NCBI GenBank assembly: GCA_949358305.1
Contig: OX442321.1
Location: 1,674,001-1,738,000, forward strand
Reading direction: 5' to 3'
DNA length: 64,000 nucleotides
DNA from: Strigamia acuminata
Lineage: Eukaryota; Arthropoda; Chilopoda; Geophilomorpha; Linotaeniidae
Within the stretch, counting starts at the first letter, position 1. Each line of letters opens with the position of its first letter. The translations under genes and the position numbers were made by a program. Positions 22,725 through 35,224 of this stretch are shown here, piece after piece. The notes under the pieces were generated by a model that ran no database searches, was not told where the DNA came from, and worked only from the letters and a program-made list of their open reading frames with translations.

Positions 22725-22814
22725 CACAGTTTGCGACAGGTACTTTTACCTTACACTAAATATAGTGTAAAAAATGTCATAATTGTAAGGGAAAAGTACC
22801 TGCCGCAAACTGTG
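22725..22814. mobile_element. 90-bp fold-back MITE, CACAGTTTGCG ends
   Basis: TA-flanked. The left half CACAGTTTGCGACAGGTACT complements the right half AGTACCTGCCGCAAACTGTG with a few mismatches, leaving a small central AT loop. It lies 11 bp from the previous element and shares the GTTTGCG end, so the two may be related insertions side by side. Confidence 0.65.
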
Positions 22815-24290
22815 TATTGCACTCGATAGACGCCTATAGTTAGAAACTTTCAACAGGCACCCAGCTAGTTTCTAATAAAAAAATAGGACGCTTGTCTTCT
22901 TGCGGATTTTATTGTGCAGTGGATGAAATATGTGAATTGTAATGGAAATGTTCTACTGGTGAAAGTAATGTTTGGTGAATAGAGAAAACTAAGTTCCACA
23001 TGCTTAGCGTTAAGCTGTATGCTATTAAGGGGATTTCTGGGATTTTTATTTCTATTTTAATTTTTACTTTTAATGTTTAAATTTTTTTTTTTTTTTTTTT
23101 TTACAAAATTTCTTAAAAGCTTTTGAATTTTTTCTTTTCGTCGATGAAAAGAAAAACAAATTAAATTGCTGGGATTATTCTGATTTCCCATTAAAAAAAA
23201 TCATTATTTTAAAAAAATTTTCCAAACGCAACTAGGGGCAGTGACATTGCCAATTTCTTGCAATTTAAAAGTGAATATATTTCCATATAATTCATGAAAT
23301 TAGATTAAAAAGAAAAACTAAAAACAACAATAAAAAAAAATTCATTTTGTGACATTGAACCCAAAATCTAATCTATTTCTGATCCATTTTCATCTTTTTT
23401 CTACATTGACCCACTGCTGTGCAATGTAAAAAAAATTCAGCTTGTAATTTTCAGTTTCCGGACAAGGGATCTCCATTATAAGACTCCAGTAGCGAGCGAG
23501 GGAGATTGAGTAGAAGTGTACTTTTGCTAGAATTTTTTTCTCTCCTTGTTTTTTCAACATGTGTGAATGCAACTTGCAAGTGCAAAAACAACTTTTTCAA
23601 CCGTTTCCATTTTTCTTCTGAAACTTTTTTATTTTTTTAAAATATTTTTCTTTCCGTTTACTTGTGTAAACGACTAACGAGGCACCTTCAATGACTTGTC
23701 ATCGCCAAGAATTCAGCAATAGCTAACGCCTATTTTGTCGTAGATGTTTGTCGTGATCTCACTTTATTTCGTAAATGTATTAAATAAAAATCACCACTTA
23801 AAAGATAATTGTGTTTTATATTAAAAGACAATATGAATGAGTCGCAGCACGAACAAATGCGTTTATTGATAATAGGCGGCGTTTTTCATTAAAAATAGAA
23901 AAGTTTGTGAATAAAATTGAAGTCGGTTGTCGTTTAAAACCTTGTCTGTGCTGAACTATCATCTTGTCTCTCCGGCAGACAGTATTGATCGAGTGCGCAG
24001 TTGCAGGTTCAAATATTTCCCTGTGAGGACTTGTGGTCTCCAAGGACTGAGGAGAAAGGAGAGAGAGAGAGAGGAACCGACCTCAGTTGGTCAACCTCAC
24101 ATTATTTATCCATCATTAAATATTTGGATTTTCGGAGAGACTAAATAATGATATACTGCGGTGATAACGACGCATCAAAAAATTATTTTATTGCTTTAGG
24201 TTGAAGAAAGTATTTAGTGTATTTACAAGTTTATAATAGTGTTGAAATTTAACAATAATTAAAGAAACATTACAAACTAAACTGATTGGA
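22815..24290. other. unannotated non-coding stretch with poly-T
   Basis: Holds a long T homopolymer at about 23080-23101 and other A/T runs. No supported gene. Confidence 0.35.
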
Positions 24291-24292
24291 CA

Positions 24293-25235
24293 CTAAAAAC
24301 TGGCATAAACCATTATAAAATAACCAAAACAGGCAAGAATTATTATAAAATGACCAAAGCAGCCTAGAACTATTATTGATTGACCAAAAACTGCCATAAA
24401 CCATTGTAAAATGACCAAAAACTGCCATAAACCATTGTAAACTGACCAAAAACAGCTAGAAACCATTGTGAAATGATTAAAACAGCCAGGAACTATTATT
24501 AAATGACCAAAACAGCCAGGAACTATTATTAAATGACCAAAACAGCCAGGAACTATTATAAAATGACCAAAGCAGCCTAGAACTATTATTGATTGACCAA
24601 AAACTGTCATAAACCATTGTAAAATGACCAAAAACTGCCATAAACCATTGTAAACTGACCAAAAACAGCTAGAAACCATTGTAAAATGACCAAAACAGCC
24701 AGGAACTATTATTAAATGACCAAAACAGCCAGGAACTATTATTAAATGACCAAAACAGCCGAGAACTATTATTAAATGACCAAAAACTGCCATAAACCAT
24801 TGTAAAATGACCAAAATATGCCATAAACCATTGTAAAATGACCAAAAACTGCCATAAACCATTGTAAAATGACCAAAAACTGCCATAAACCATTGTAAAA
24901 TGACTAAAAACAGCTAGAAACCATTGTAAAATGACCAAAACAGCCAGGAATTATTATTAAATGAACAAAAACTGCCATAAACCATTGTAAAATGATCACA
25001 AACTGCCATAAACCATTGTGAAATGACCAAAAACAGCCATAAACCATTGTAAAATGACCAAAAACAGCCATAAACCATTGTAAAATGATTAAAAACAGCC
25101 CTATACCATTGTAAAATGACTAAAAACAGCCCTATACCATTGTAAAATGACTAAAAACTGCTTTAAACCATTGTTAAATAAAAAAAATGACATAAAACAG
25201 CTTTAAACCATTGTAAGATGAGAAAAAATGAATTG
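24293..25235 (-). repeat. 30/31-bp minisatellite with higher-order organisation
   Basis: About 30 units of types such as AAAACTGCCATAAACCATTG, AAAACAGCCAGGAACTATTA, AAAACAGCTAGAAACCATTG and AAAGCAGCCTAGAACTATTA, each followed by an AAATGACC-type spacer. A seven-monomer block is repeated at 213-bp spacing (GCCTAGAAC at 24362 and 24575). The 197-codon minus-strand frame is a by-product. Confidence 0.92.
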
Positions 25236-26093
25236 CCAGAATACTGTTTTATGACCTTTTCTTATCTTTAGTAGTATTGCCATTAAGTTTTTGATTGGCA
25301 GCCAATTAGACCGCAAACATATGTAGCTGCATTTTTTTGTGCGCCTGTGGGAGACTTATATTTTTTATTTTTTTATCTGCCACATCATATTTATGTACAA
25401 TACCGAGCTAACAAGCGTGCCAACAAGCAACATCGCATTCTGCTTCATTAAGGCTCGACTTGAAGCAACTCATTAAGACTTAATACCAGTTTGACGTGTT
25501 TAGTGGCAAAGCCCGAGAAATATGGACGCACAAGTTTTAAATTCGATTATATAATATTTCAGAGCTAAATTATGAACTGGAGCTGTTAATTCTGCTGGGA
25601 GAGAGAAAATGGATTCAGTAATTCCTTATTTTCTCCTTTTATGACGGCTAATTTGAGGATTATCGTGCTCGTTTTACGTTCAAAGACACGAATGATTAAT
25701 TCCGAGGTCATTCGAGGTGAAATGTAAACAAGGTTTTCAATTGCAAAATGAAATTGTATTGCGGTTGCCTCTTTATTGCTGGATGAGGTCCTTGAAAATT
25801 GTATGATGATGTCGGATGTCATGTGAATGGGCTCCATCAGAATAAAGTTGCGGATAATTGTGTTTGTGGATATAAATAATGGAGATGTTGGTTTGTTTGA
25901 TGCCGCCAATATTTTTTTCCATGGCTGTCGCGTTTGGTGGCGTAAATAATAGGTGAAGCATTGTGTAAAGAAAGGAAACTAACTGCAGAAACCAAAGAGA
26001 ATTAATAATAATAATGATTAAATCAACAGCAGAAAGAGGAGAATGTGAAACAATTAGTGGAAGAAAGAGAACAAAGCGAAAAGAAACATTGGA
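25236..26093. other. unannotated non-coding stretch
   Basis: No repeat or domain recognised. Minus-strand frames at 25586-25961 carry no motif. Confidence 0.35.
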
Positions 26094-27057
26094 AACACTA
26101 TACTCTTTGTTAGCTCCAAGAAGAGCCTTTCTCCCATTGGCCGAGCCATTTCACTTGTGTAGTGATCCAAGAAAATAGACCAGAATTGCATTACAATGTA
26201 CAGACATTAGTGAGTTTGCAGTTGCCAATTGTTCCTTATAATTATGAGTTACAAGCTCATAATTATAAAAATGGACTTATAACATAACGTAACTCCTCAA
26301 CTTTTACACTATTTTGTAAAATAAGGGAGCCAATCAGATCGCTTAACACTATTTGAAGCTCCTCCCACTATTGCAAATGGCGCTGATGGTGCTAATGGAA
26401 ATTCAAAATGGCTGCCTGACCTGTTTCAACATTCAGCCTCAATCACAATTTCTTTCTGCCATCGAAGGATAGAAACAACTAAAATTATTCCAGGTCAGCA
26501 AATAAATAAAATTGAAGACAATTTCATGTCTGAAAACTGTCAAATTAGTAAAACTACAGATTTTCATTTTCTTTTGCATAGGGGTTTGTTCTACCATTAC
26601 ATGCAAGGGATTTGTACTGTTCACATGGTATTTATAACTATAATTTATAAAATATATTTGTTGTACCGAAAGTGCCTATTCCATGAAGGAATTATAATTA
26701 TAATTATGAGCTTGTAACTCATAATTATAAGGAACAATTGGCAACCGCAAACTCACTATTGTAATCGATTACTTATTGTTAGGAAATTGTGTGCTTTCCT
26801 GACAAAGCAACCAATAAACGGAACAAACATGATTTTTAAATTAAAAAGTGCATAAAACTTTATTTCCTAAATGGAAATAACATTTTATAATAATATACAA
26901 TTAAAATTATATCAATTTAAATGGTCATAATAATCTAAAAACTAAATAAAAATAAAAACTACTTCTCTTAGTGGGAGTATACAGTCTGGAGTTAGGAGTA
27001 ATAAGGCTCGGCTAATGGGAGAAAGGGTCTTCTTGGAGTTCAAAAGAGTATAGTGTT
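26094..27057. mobile_element. TIR element with AACACTATACTCTTT ends
   Basis: AACACTATACTCTTTGTTAG continuing through CCAAGAAGAGCCTTTCTCCC at the left (26094-26140) is matched in inverse at 27005-27057 (GGGAGAAAGGGTCTTCTTGG to AAAGAGTATAGTGTT). The TIRs are about 50 bp. The inside is non-coding and holds another MITE at 26210-26756. Confidence 0.65.
26210..26756. mobile_element. TA-flanked MITE, GTGAGTTTGC family (nested)
   Basis: TA at 26208-26209 and 26757-26758. The ends GTGAGTTTGCAGTTGCCAAT and ATTGGCAACCGCAAACTCAC extend into a roughly 60-bp inverted repeat with a further inner palindrome TTATAATTATGAGNNNNAAGCTCATAATTATAA-like (26238-26269 and 26693-26731). It shares the GAGTTTGC end and the GCCAATCAGA..GCAAATGGCG core with the 22302 family. 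Confidence 0.78.
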
Positions 27058-29012
27058 ATCGACCAAAGGCCGGATGTGACGTGGGAAACGGAAACTCAAA
27101 CAAACAATGCGATACAACATATGCAGTCACGCCATCTGTTGACGGCGCAAACCAATACTCACAGCAAATACAAACAACAACAAAACTACACTCACAACTC
27201 GCATAACCTCATTTAAATAAACAAACCAAACATTTCTTTTACCTCACTCTGAATGTAGTTTTGTGGTGCAATTTTTTAAATTCTCCGGAATAAACGTGAT
27301 TGAGGTTATTTCCGGTGTGTCTATTTATCACTCAAGGTGTGTTCAAATGCTCTGTGATAAGTATAAGTAGTGTGACACTTAGCATGGTTATGGCCTTAAG
27401 TTGAACACTTGTGAGGGGATTTTTGGCCAAGCAAGCCATGATCTGTGGGACGACTTTCTTAAGGACCGAAAACTTTGCATTGCACTGAGAGCTGGGAAAA
27501 GCACAGAAAATTTGGTTGGAGGCGGGTGGCAGATGTATTTGCCTTAGAAACAGTATTTTAGTCAGACAAGGATGAGAAACAACTGCGATTCTCAGAAAAT
27601 GAGCATGCTAGGAAAGCTCTACAAGTTGGATGACAGCCAGATCAGGTGTTAGGGATGAAAATCATTGTGAACAAGAAAGGAATTGTGCTTACCCAACGGG
27701 ACTATGTCGATTCCAGTACTGACTAGGCCCAATTCTGCTTAACTTCTGTGTTGTAATGGAAACAGGTGACCAGCATTTTTGCATAATGCAAAATATCCTC
27801 ACGGTTGTCGTAGTTGACCAATCCGCTTTCTGTGATATTTTGTTACTATAAATATTTTTTCGAATGTATAGTATTGTTGAATTATTCTAGAAAGTTCTAT
27901 TAGTGTGTTTGGTTTTAGTGTATTGTTGTGAACCATTGCAGTTCAGTTCCTGCATTAAAACGTTAGTGTTCAGATGTTTGTTAAAACTCGTCCCGAATCA
28001 TCATTTCACCGACACCGTCGTTTTTCCGCACGTTCATCATGGTGAGCCGTTTTACCCTTTGTGGTTAATCATGGAAGTAACTAGAAGGAAAACCAGATTC
28101 GGAAGCAAAGCAGACCAACGAGGAAAAAACAAACGTAAGATCGATGAGCTTTTACGGAGAAAATCAAATGTAATAGAAAATAAAAAATTCTGACATTTCA
28201 CGTCAATATCCCCCAGCAGTCACACTTCACTGCAAGTCTGAGTTGATACAAGTTGGCCTAAATATCTTTTGTGTGATATGTTCCATTTTTTGGCCGAGAT
28301 AAACTTTCTCCTAAAAAATAAAAAAAAAAGTAAAAAAAATTCTGAATTTTTTTTATTTTTATTTTGTATTATTTGTTTTTTTTATCCCGTTCTCTAATCT
28401 CGGAGACCGAGATTGAGTGCTTGATGTGCTTTTCTCGATTTGACGTGTCCTTGTGCTTGCTCTATTGAACAGTTTCTTCAATCTGTTGGCAGCGCCATTT
28501 CCGAACCACGTAACAATATAGTGCTTTTGTGTTGATGCCCTATTGGTTTCCATTGAAAAAAAAGAAAATAAAAAAAAATCTCAATTCCACACAAAAATTC
28601 ACCATTTCCAATCACATAATTTAGAAAATAAATGTCACAACTAAACTGAAGAAGAAAAAAAAAATCAATTTCTGATCTTTTCATTCCGGCTTTACCTTGC
28701 ACTCTTTGCACAGACAACTTTTTTATCCCTGGTTTTATCACGTCAACACGACTGATCTGTGGAAATTAACTCTGCCAATTCCTTTCCTGTGTTTGAGCAT
28801 TGACCACGGCCAGATGAGACGGCTTGACCACACCAAAGGCTCAACATTGATCCCTCTTTATCACTTCTTTGAGCATTATTATGTTTTTTCCCCCAAAAAT
28901 GCCAAAACTTCTCCAATTTTTCACCCTCACTAAACCCAAAAAAGAAAAAAAATACTTCTGTCTTGATTAAGCTTCTGTGATTGACTTAAATTCCAACTCT
29001 AGCTATTTATTC
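27058..29012. other. non-coding stretch with a 5S-derived fragment
   Basis: Aside from the 5S-like segment at 27691-27750, nothing is clear. A TATAAATA at about 27847, followed within 200 bp by short ATG frames, could be a promoter or LTR fragment, but no partner repeat is seen. Confidence 0.35.
27691..27750 (-). ncRNA. 5S rRNA-derived fragment (pseudogene or SINE piece), copy 1
   Basis: The minus strand reads GAAGTTAAGCAGAATTGGGC then CTAGTCAGTACTGGAATCGA. This tracks the 5S internal promoter (GAAGCTAAGCAGGGTCGGGC, CTGGTTAGTACTTGGATGGG). The 5' third of 5S is not recognisable, so it is a fragment. Confidence 0.55.
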
Positions 29013-29203
29013 AAAACATCCATCGAAGTAAGTCTCTTAATTACACTCCAAATACACCCCTAGACAAACCACAGACGCCAAACCCGATTATAAGTCTTAT
29101 AAACGGCATATCACTTGCGAGTTAACCTAGCTTAGATTTAAGATTAAGTTAGTTAAATTCCCGGATCGCGACAAAAACATCCATCGAAGTAAGTCTCTTA
29201 ATT
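29013..29203 (+). repeat. LTR-end module flanked by 30-bp direct repeats
   Basis: A perfect 30-bp direct repeat (ACATCCATCGAAGTAAGTCT core) lies at 29013-29042 and 29174-29203. Between them, CCCCTAGACAA, ATAAGTCTTATAAACGGCAT, GCGAGTT and CCCGGATCGCGACA occur in the same order as at the terminal U5 end of the element A LTR. It is a stand-alone piece of an LTR end related to element A. Confidence 0.55.
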
Positions 29204-29840
29204 TTTTTTATAATTTGGGTATTTTTTAAGAAAAGTAGAAATGGGAGTATATTTTCACATGTGACATGTGGATTATGTCTTTAACAACATCTGGTTGCCA
29301 CCTCTTTCAGGCTTATCTTTTCCTCATCTTAGGTAGGTGAGGAGTGATCATTCTGTATTTAGAAGCAAACATATACCCTAATAAATCATCCTAAGCATAG
29401 GGACATGTGAAGAGCATTTCCAAACTTCATGCTCAATGTTTTGAGCAATAAATCAGGTATGATTTTTGCTGCAGCATTGATCTATGTGCATGAAGCTTGA
29501 GGAAACACCAATGGCCATTTGGAATCTCCTTTTCCAATTCTCAGCCGATCCGGCGGTAGAGAAAGTGGAACAAACACAGAAACCACAGTCACTAAACACA
29601 GCTTCGAGTGTGTATTTGTGTGTAGTGGTCTATGCAGTCTGATATAATAGAGAGTTTGCGGAAAGGTACTTGCGGGTTATAAAAAGTCAAGTTATAACTT
29701 TATAACTGTCGTATAAATTTGTTAGGAAGTTTAAATGTGTGTGATTGTGGGTTAGCACTTATATATTATATATTATTAGACCCCGGATAAATGCATAAAT
29801 GCATGCTTCATATGTATATTGGAAATAGGATGCGTGTTAG
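29204..29840. other. non-coding stretch with a half MITE
   Basis: A single GAGAGTTTGCGGAAAGGTAC end at about 29651, matching the 22302-family TIR, has no partner. Otherwise nothing recognised. Confidence 0.35.
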
Positions 29841-30025
29841 TGGAGTGTTTCAACTCCATCTTTTGATTCGTTGTTATTTTATGACGCACTTGCATTCGCA
29901 GCGCCCTCTGTAAATTTATGCAAATAAACAGTTATATGTTAATTTTTCCGTAACGAATGGCTGCTTCCTAAGCAATCATCATTCTACATCCAACTTTATC
30001 TATCGCATCCGACTTAAAGAACACA
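29841..30025 (+). repeat. small solo LTR, GGAGTGTTTCGCACTCC family (copy 2)
   Basis: TGGAGTGTTTCAACTCCATC to GAACACA, 185 bp, with the family landmarks GACGCACTTGCATTCGCAGC and TGCAAATAAA. TTAG occurs on both sides (29837-29840 and 30026-30029), a possible 4-bp target duplication. Confidence 0.6.
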
Positions 30026-30164
30026 TTAGTTAGCAGCAGCATGATGCCGTATGTGGATAAATCAACCGGTCGACAGGATTGTCTCAAATTTCTTGTTATG
30101 GAGAGCTCAGTTTTGTCGAACTAATGAATTGTTGTAAGGTGATGTTAAAATTAATCCTGGGATT

Positions 30165-31171
30165 AACGTGACCGCTGGTGTAGTTGAGATTTACATAACT
30201 GACTAGTTTATTCAAAGTAACATATAGGTGGCGCTGCAGAAAGGCAGTGTCAGAAATTAACAAATAACAAGTGACGTGTGTTGGAGTGAAGAACAGTACA
30301 GAATCTTACAAGACGCACCCCACTTTTTCGTCGACTTTTCAAAGTAGAAAAAGTGCGTTTGTCGGTTCCGCCAACAGCGAATCGACTCACACCCAACTAT
30401 GAAATACGAGTTTGATCACCGATCCACTAATGCCCTCCTTAAACAGGGATTTCTGAGGCACAATTGGTGCTGTGTAATCCTTAATCCTCTTACAAGAGCA
30501 CATTACAAAGCAGCTGTTTCCCGATTAACCATTGTGAGTCGCGATAAAATTACAGATTCATCACCCAAATGCAAATCACTCAATTAAGCCGCTACCACCG
30601 GAGACTCGAAAAAACGCACAAAAGATACAACCATCAACAAACCACAACATCAATTTGTATGGATTCGAGCCTCGCAGATTGTTCAATGCGAGTGGTCCTC
30701 TGCATACTCAAGTGAACATAATATCAACCCTTTGTTCCGGACCTGCAAATGGCTTCACTGCAACTCAATCCTCCTACGAGAGTTAATTTTGACGTGCTGA
30801 CATTCGGGGAGTTGGAATAAACTTGCAACGGCTTTTACTGCGTTTTCTAATCATAACTTGTCCCCAAGTAACAAAACTATGTTAAATCTAGGTTAAATCT
30901 ATACAAACCGCCTATTTTGGTACATAGATTTAACATAGAATAAGGATGAAACTATGCCGAAACAACATAGCATTGACATGGAATTAGCGCATTTTGGTCA
31001 CGATTTTGACAGTTTCAAATACTTAGTCAAGATCTTGAAACTGTAATGGAGCGTGCAAATAACGTGACCGTTGGTGTAGTTGAGATTTACATAACTGACA
31101 TATAGGTGGCGCTGCAGGAAGGCAGTGTCACAAATTAACAAGTTACATGTGACGTGCATTGGAGTGAAGAA
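30165..31171 (+). repeat. unit bounded by ~110-130-bp direct repeats
   Basis: 30165-30296 and 31061-31171 share AACGTGACCG, TGGTGTAGTTGAGATTTACA, GGTGGCGCTGCAG and TTGGAGTGAAGAA in order. The second lacks about 21 bp. The 764 bp between has no domain-bearing ORF. It could be a miniature LTR-type (TRIM-like) element or a segmental duplication. TG/CA ends and a primer site were not found. Confidence 0.5.
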
Positions 31172-33751
31172 GACTCCGTATCACAGTTGCGAGTTTGGGT
31201 GGAATTAAAAGGAAGGTGAATCGCAAAGTCCAGTTTTATCTCGTTTTTAATGCGAAGTTAAGTTTAAAGGTTCTACGCGCCATTCGTTTTTATTTCTCCA
31301 CTCGTAAACGACTTTGCAATTGAATAAAGAGGAAAGAGATAAAAAGAGGAGAAATAAACTTTTTTTTTTTTTTTTTTGTAAAGGACATCAACAAAGTGAT
31401 TCATGGGTAATTGTGTTACGGGACATTGAGAAGTGAGGGGCGGCCATTTTTGAGAGGACTTGGCCTTCTCTGGGTGATTGTGTCACTGCAGGGAAGTGAA
31501 GGGGAAGCGCGAGAAGAAGACAAAGGGGATTGAGTTGCTCTTGTAAATTTGAATTTATAAGGAGATATGGGCGGAGTAATTGCTGTTGTTTTCCATTTTT
31601 GTGTGGTGGGGAGTTTGATTTTTTTCTTTTATATATGTGATTTAATTGAATCTAGGAATTTTGATTTATGAAATTTATGATTTTCTAATGATTCAGCCAA
31701 CCAGAAACTGTTTGATAATTCAATTTTTAACATGGAAAGTGCATTAGCAAACAACGGAGAATGATTTTTAAAAGGAATGGGGAAGTTTCATTCAGGTAAA
31801 ATAATTGCAGGCTCCATTATTACTTAAAATATCATTATTAAAGAATTTGAATCTATCCCCCCCCCTCTGCCCCCCCCCCCCAAAAAACCCTCTGGATGAT
31901 TTTTGGCACCAGTTAAGTAAATTTTCATGAAGTGGTCGCCAGGTGGCGATTTCCTTGGGGGTGTAAATCGATCATCTCAAGTAACTAGCAAGGCTTATAG
32001 CGGAAATATGCAATCACTGTTAGGTGGCCATAAGAAGCACATTGTTAAGATTCTTGGCAAGATAGAAATAGGACACTTCTAGACACATTCCATTGCAGAA
32101 GCTGTTGAAAACTGTTGAAACACACATTTCTTGCAAATATTTTTCTTTAAAAAAAAATAAAAATTGAAAAGTGATTATTGTTGCATGTATTTTTAATGGA
32201 AGAATGCAATTTTGGAAATGGAGTTTGTGTTACATTAAATATGTGTATTCAGAATTTTGTATACAAAATGCCACTTATTTTGAAGGACAGTGAGAAATTA
32301 CATAAAGGCAAACACATGGTCTAACATGTTTTGGTAAAGAGCAAAGTTTTCTATTATCTGCCATCTTAAGTGCTATTGATTGGCGTATTAGCACATTTTT
32401 TTATTTTATTTTTGTGGAGGAGGAAGAAAATGTTGTCATTGAAAAGTGTCTTAGATAGAATCTTGTGGTCATTTTGTGCCCAAGGGGTTATTGGAAGCTG
32501 ATTTTTATGGATTTTCCAGTAGTTCCTTGTTTAATATGGGTCATTTTGGTTGGAGAAAATCGAATTTTGACCACACATTTCATCCTTGGGCAGAATTCAA
32601 TAAAAGTTGTACGTGATATTTGCTTAGGCTTCAAGTAAAAAATAAAACGAGATCCACATTTTAAATTCTCAGAAAGAAAATTCTACACTTAAAGCCAAGT
32701 GCTCTGAATGCTATCCTGTCACCACCAATTGAGATATACGATGAGTTTCATCAACTAAAACATTTTTTTTTACCATGATCTAAGATGTTTTTTTAGAGCA
32801 TTACTGCAAAGAAATGTTGACAAAAATGATCAAGCAAATAGAAATCAATTTATAAAAAAAGCGTCGAAGGGGCACAGCCTTGTCTTTAGTGATTCACCGG
32901 TTGATAACGCCATTGTTTTCAGCGGCAAATTACACGTAGGAAATTTTATTTAAACATTCCAATCGGTCAGTTTTTGAAATTACTCTTTTTTCAAATTTCC
33001 CACTGAATTTGCCATGTGGTCACTGAATTTGCCAAGCGGTCGCCGACTTTGGTAGAACGCAACGGTAGTTTTTTTTTACCAAATTGAAAAATAAAAGATA
33101 CAAGCAGGTGCAGATTTTGATTTCCAGTCGAATGAAACTGGTTTCAAAATTTACAAATCTCATTTCGAGATAGAAAAGAGCATTTTTTATTTCGCGACGA
33201 ACATTTCTGCCTCCATTATAGCTTACGGGATCCGCCAGGTGGCACTGTTTTCCATTACATTTAACCGTAATTTAGCTTTTTCTCCCCTTTAACTACTTTT
33301 AATAAAATTTTATCGCTATAATTGGAAAGTAGACCAAAAACTGCACCGGAAAAGTCTACTTTCCAATCTTGTGATTAATTTTTTAATTTATTTTTTGTGG
33401 GCATTACACAAACCGGAAGTACCAGAAGTTGAGAAATTACATTACAGGTCACGTGATCGGACGTTGACACAAACAAACAAACAAACAAACAAATGTTCAA
33501 GTCAAGTTAAATAAAAGCCTTAAAAAAGCCGAGATCTACGAGACCGAGATTACGAGACGAGCGAGATCTGGAAGTATAGGCCGCAATCATAGACATCCTG
33601 GGACGAGAGTTGTACAAGCTTGCTATAGTTTGTTATAGGGTCAGAACAACATATAGTAAACCTGTGTATAGGATTACCATACACAGAATGCAATAAGATT
33701 ACTATATGATTAATAACTATAATATTATCCTATTCTAATGCGCTTGATGCG
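31172..33751. other. long non-coding stretch
   Basis: No gene or complete transposon found. It includes a poly-C run (31857-31880), an (ACAA)n microsatellite near 33470-33492, and the short perfect hairpin at 33321-33367. Confidence 0.35.
33321..33367. other. perfect 14-bp stem hairpin
   Basis: ATTGGAAAGTAGAC (33321-33334) and GTCTACTTTCCAAT (33354-33367) with a 19-nt loop. No TIR-element features around it. It is short for a microRNA precursor. Confidence 0.6.
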
Positions 33752-34083
33752 TACCGTACTGCCTTGAATAAGGGCCGGGCGTAATTAAGCGCCGGCTCTT
33801 GATTAAGCGCCGGCCAACCGCCAGCTGAAAAACCAATAAGCGCTGGCCCCGAATAAACGCCGGGCGTGTTTAAAAGCCGGGTTAACCGGAAAATATGTAA
33901 AAACGTATGAATAACGTTAATAAAACGTTAATAAAAATAAAAATTTGTTCAACAAAATTTATTTTCAACTTTTTTTTTGGATAGAGGCCTGGCTTGAATA
34001 ATCGCCTGGTTTTGAATAAGCGCCTGGCGGGCGAGTCGAAAAAAAAAATAAACGCCCAGGCCCTTATTCAAGGCAGTACGGTA
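33752..34083. mobile_element. MITE with TACCGTACTGCCTTGAATAA ends (copy 1)
   Basis: 332 bp with 25-bp ends (TACCGTACTGCCTTGAATAA plus GGGCC) in perfect inversion. The interior is packed with GAATAAGCGCCGGC-like words in both orientations, flanking a central AACGTTAATAAAACGTTAAT segment. A second copy is inverted at 44717-45046. Confidence 0.82.
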
Positions 34084-34728
34084 TGTGCTTCGCTGCTGGA
34101 GAGACAATGGGAAAGTTGTTGCACTGGCTTATAGGAAGAAAAATAATTTTTGTTTTTGGTCACTTCTTTTCATAAATTCTTGCTGAACTGTAAACACAAA
34201 CAAAAATCGATTTGCAAACTTGCGTTTCTTTGAAAACTCGATTAAGAATTTGATGCTAAATGACAGTAAAAAAAATCTACACCTGTTCTTTCCCATCGTT
34301 GACAAGTTCATTGCCCTTACCTTTACCCAATTCTAAAAGTTAAAACTACTCTCATGCATTATGCAAGGCCCAAAGTCATCAACTCAAGTACACTTAATAA
34401 AACAACAATTTGCTTTAGCATCACCCTCACACACAGATCCGGTGTCCTTAAAAACACTCTCAGCAAAACTCCTTGAAAAGCAATGGAATTTAAAGCTTAA
34501 AGATGACATGAAATGTCAACAGTAACCTACAACACTTATTTCTTCTTTAATCTCCTCTATGTATTAATGTTGACAATACCAATTCTGCCCAAGTCGTGTT
34601 ATTGCATTGTGATAAAAGTGAATGAAAAAAAAATGCACAAAATCAATCAATCAATTAGATCACGGGATAGACGAAACAACCCATCATAAGCATAAGGATG
34701 GACTGTAAGCATAAGGAAAATGAATTAT
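34084..34728. other. unannotated non-coding stretch
   Basis: Nothing recognised. Confidence 0.35.
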
Positions 34729-34730
34729 TA

Positions 34731-35222
34731 GAGAGTTTGCGGGATGCATTTTTCCCTTACAGTTAAAGACTATACGGTATAAAAATAGTGTAAGGGAAAA
34801 ATGATAAATGAAGTTTTTGCGGGCTGCACTTTTCCCTTATCACTACACTATTTCAGCCGACTGCTGACAGTTAGTAATTTTGGGCCTAAAAATTCAATTT
34901 GGGGGCGTAAATGTGCAAATTTCTGGATAAAATTCCATTATTATGCCTATAAAGTATGGTTTTGGGCCTAAAATTTAATTTTGGATCTCACTTATCATTC
35001 AATCTACGTACCTATGACTGTGATGTGTTTGATCGGAACAACAAAATAATCGCCATTTGCAATGGGCGGAGCTAACAATATAGTGTTCTCAATTCTGATT
35101 GGCTGCGCTATATTTTAATTTAATGTTGAAAACGATACACTAAAGATTTTTCTTTTACGATATGGTACTAAAATAGTGTAACGTGGCACAATATAAGGGA
35201 AAAATGCATCCCGCAAACTCTC
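34731..35222. mobile_element. TA-flanked MITE, GAGAGTTTGCGG family (copy 2, composite)
   Basis: TA at 34729-34730 and 35223-35224. The ends GAGAGTTTGCGGGATGCATT and AATGCATCCCGCAAACTCTC are perfect inverts. From about 34817 the element is the reverse of the copy at 22302-22711. The first 85 bp are an extra TIR-bearing piece, so two related ends were joined. Confidence 0.75.
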
Positions 35223-35224
35223 TA

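Noticed and set aside
24293-24938. Minus-strand ORFs of 61-197 codons with repeated FGHFTMVYGSFW-like peptides
   Set aside because: They are the 30/31-bp minisatellite read through. Frame changes every unit and no other gene evidence exists.
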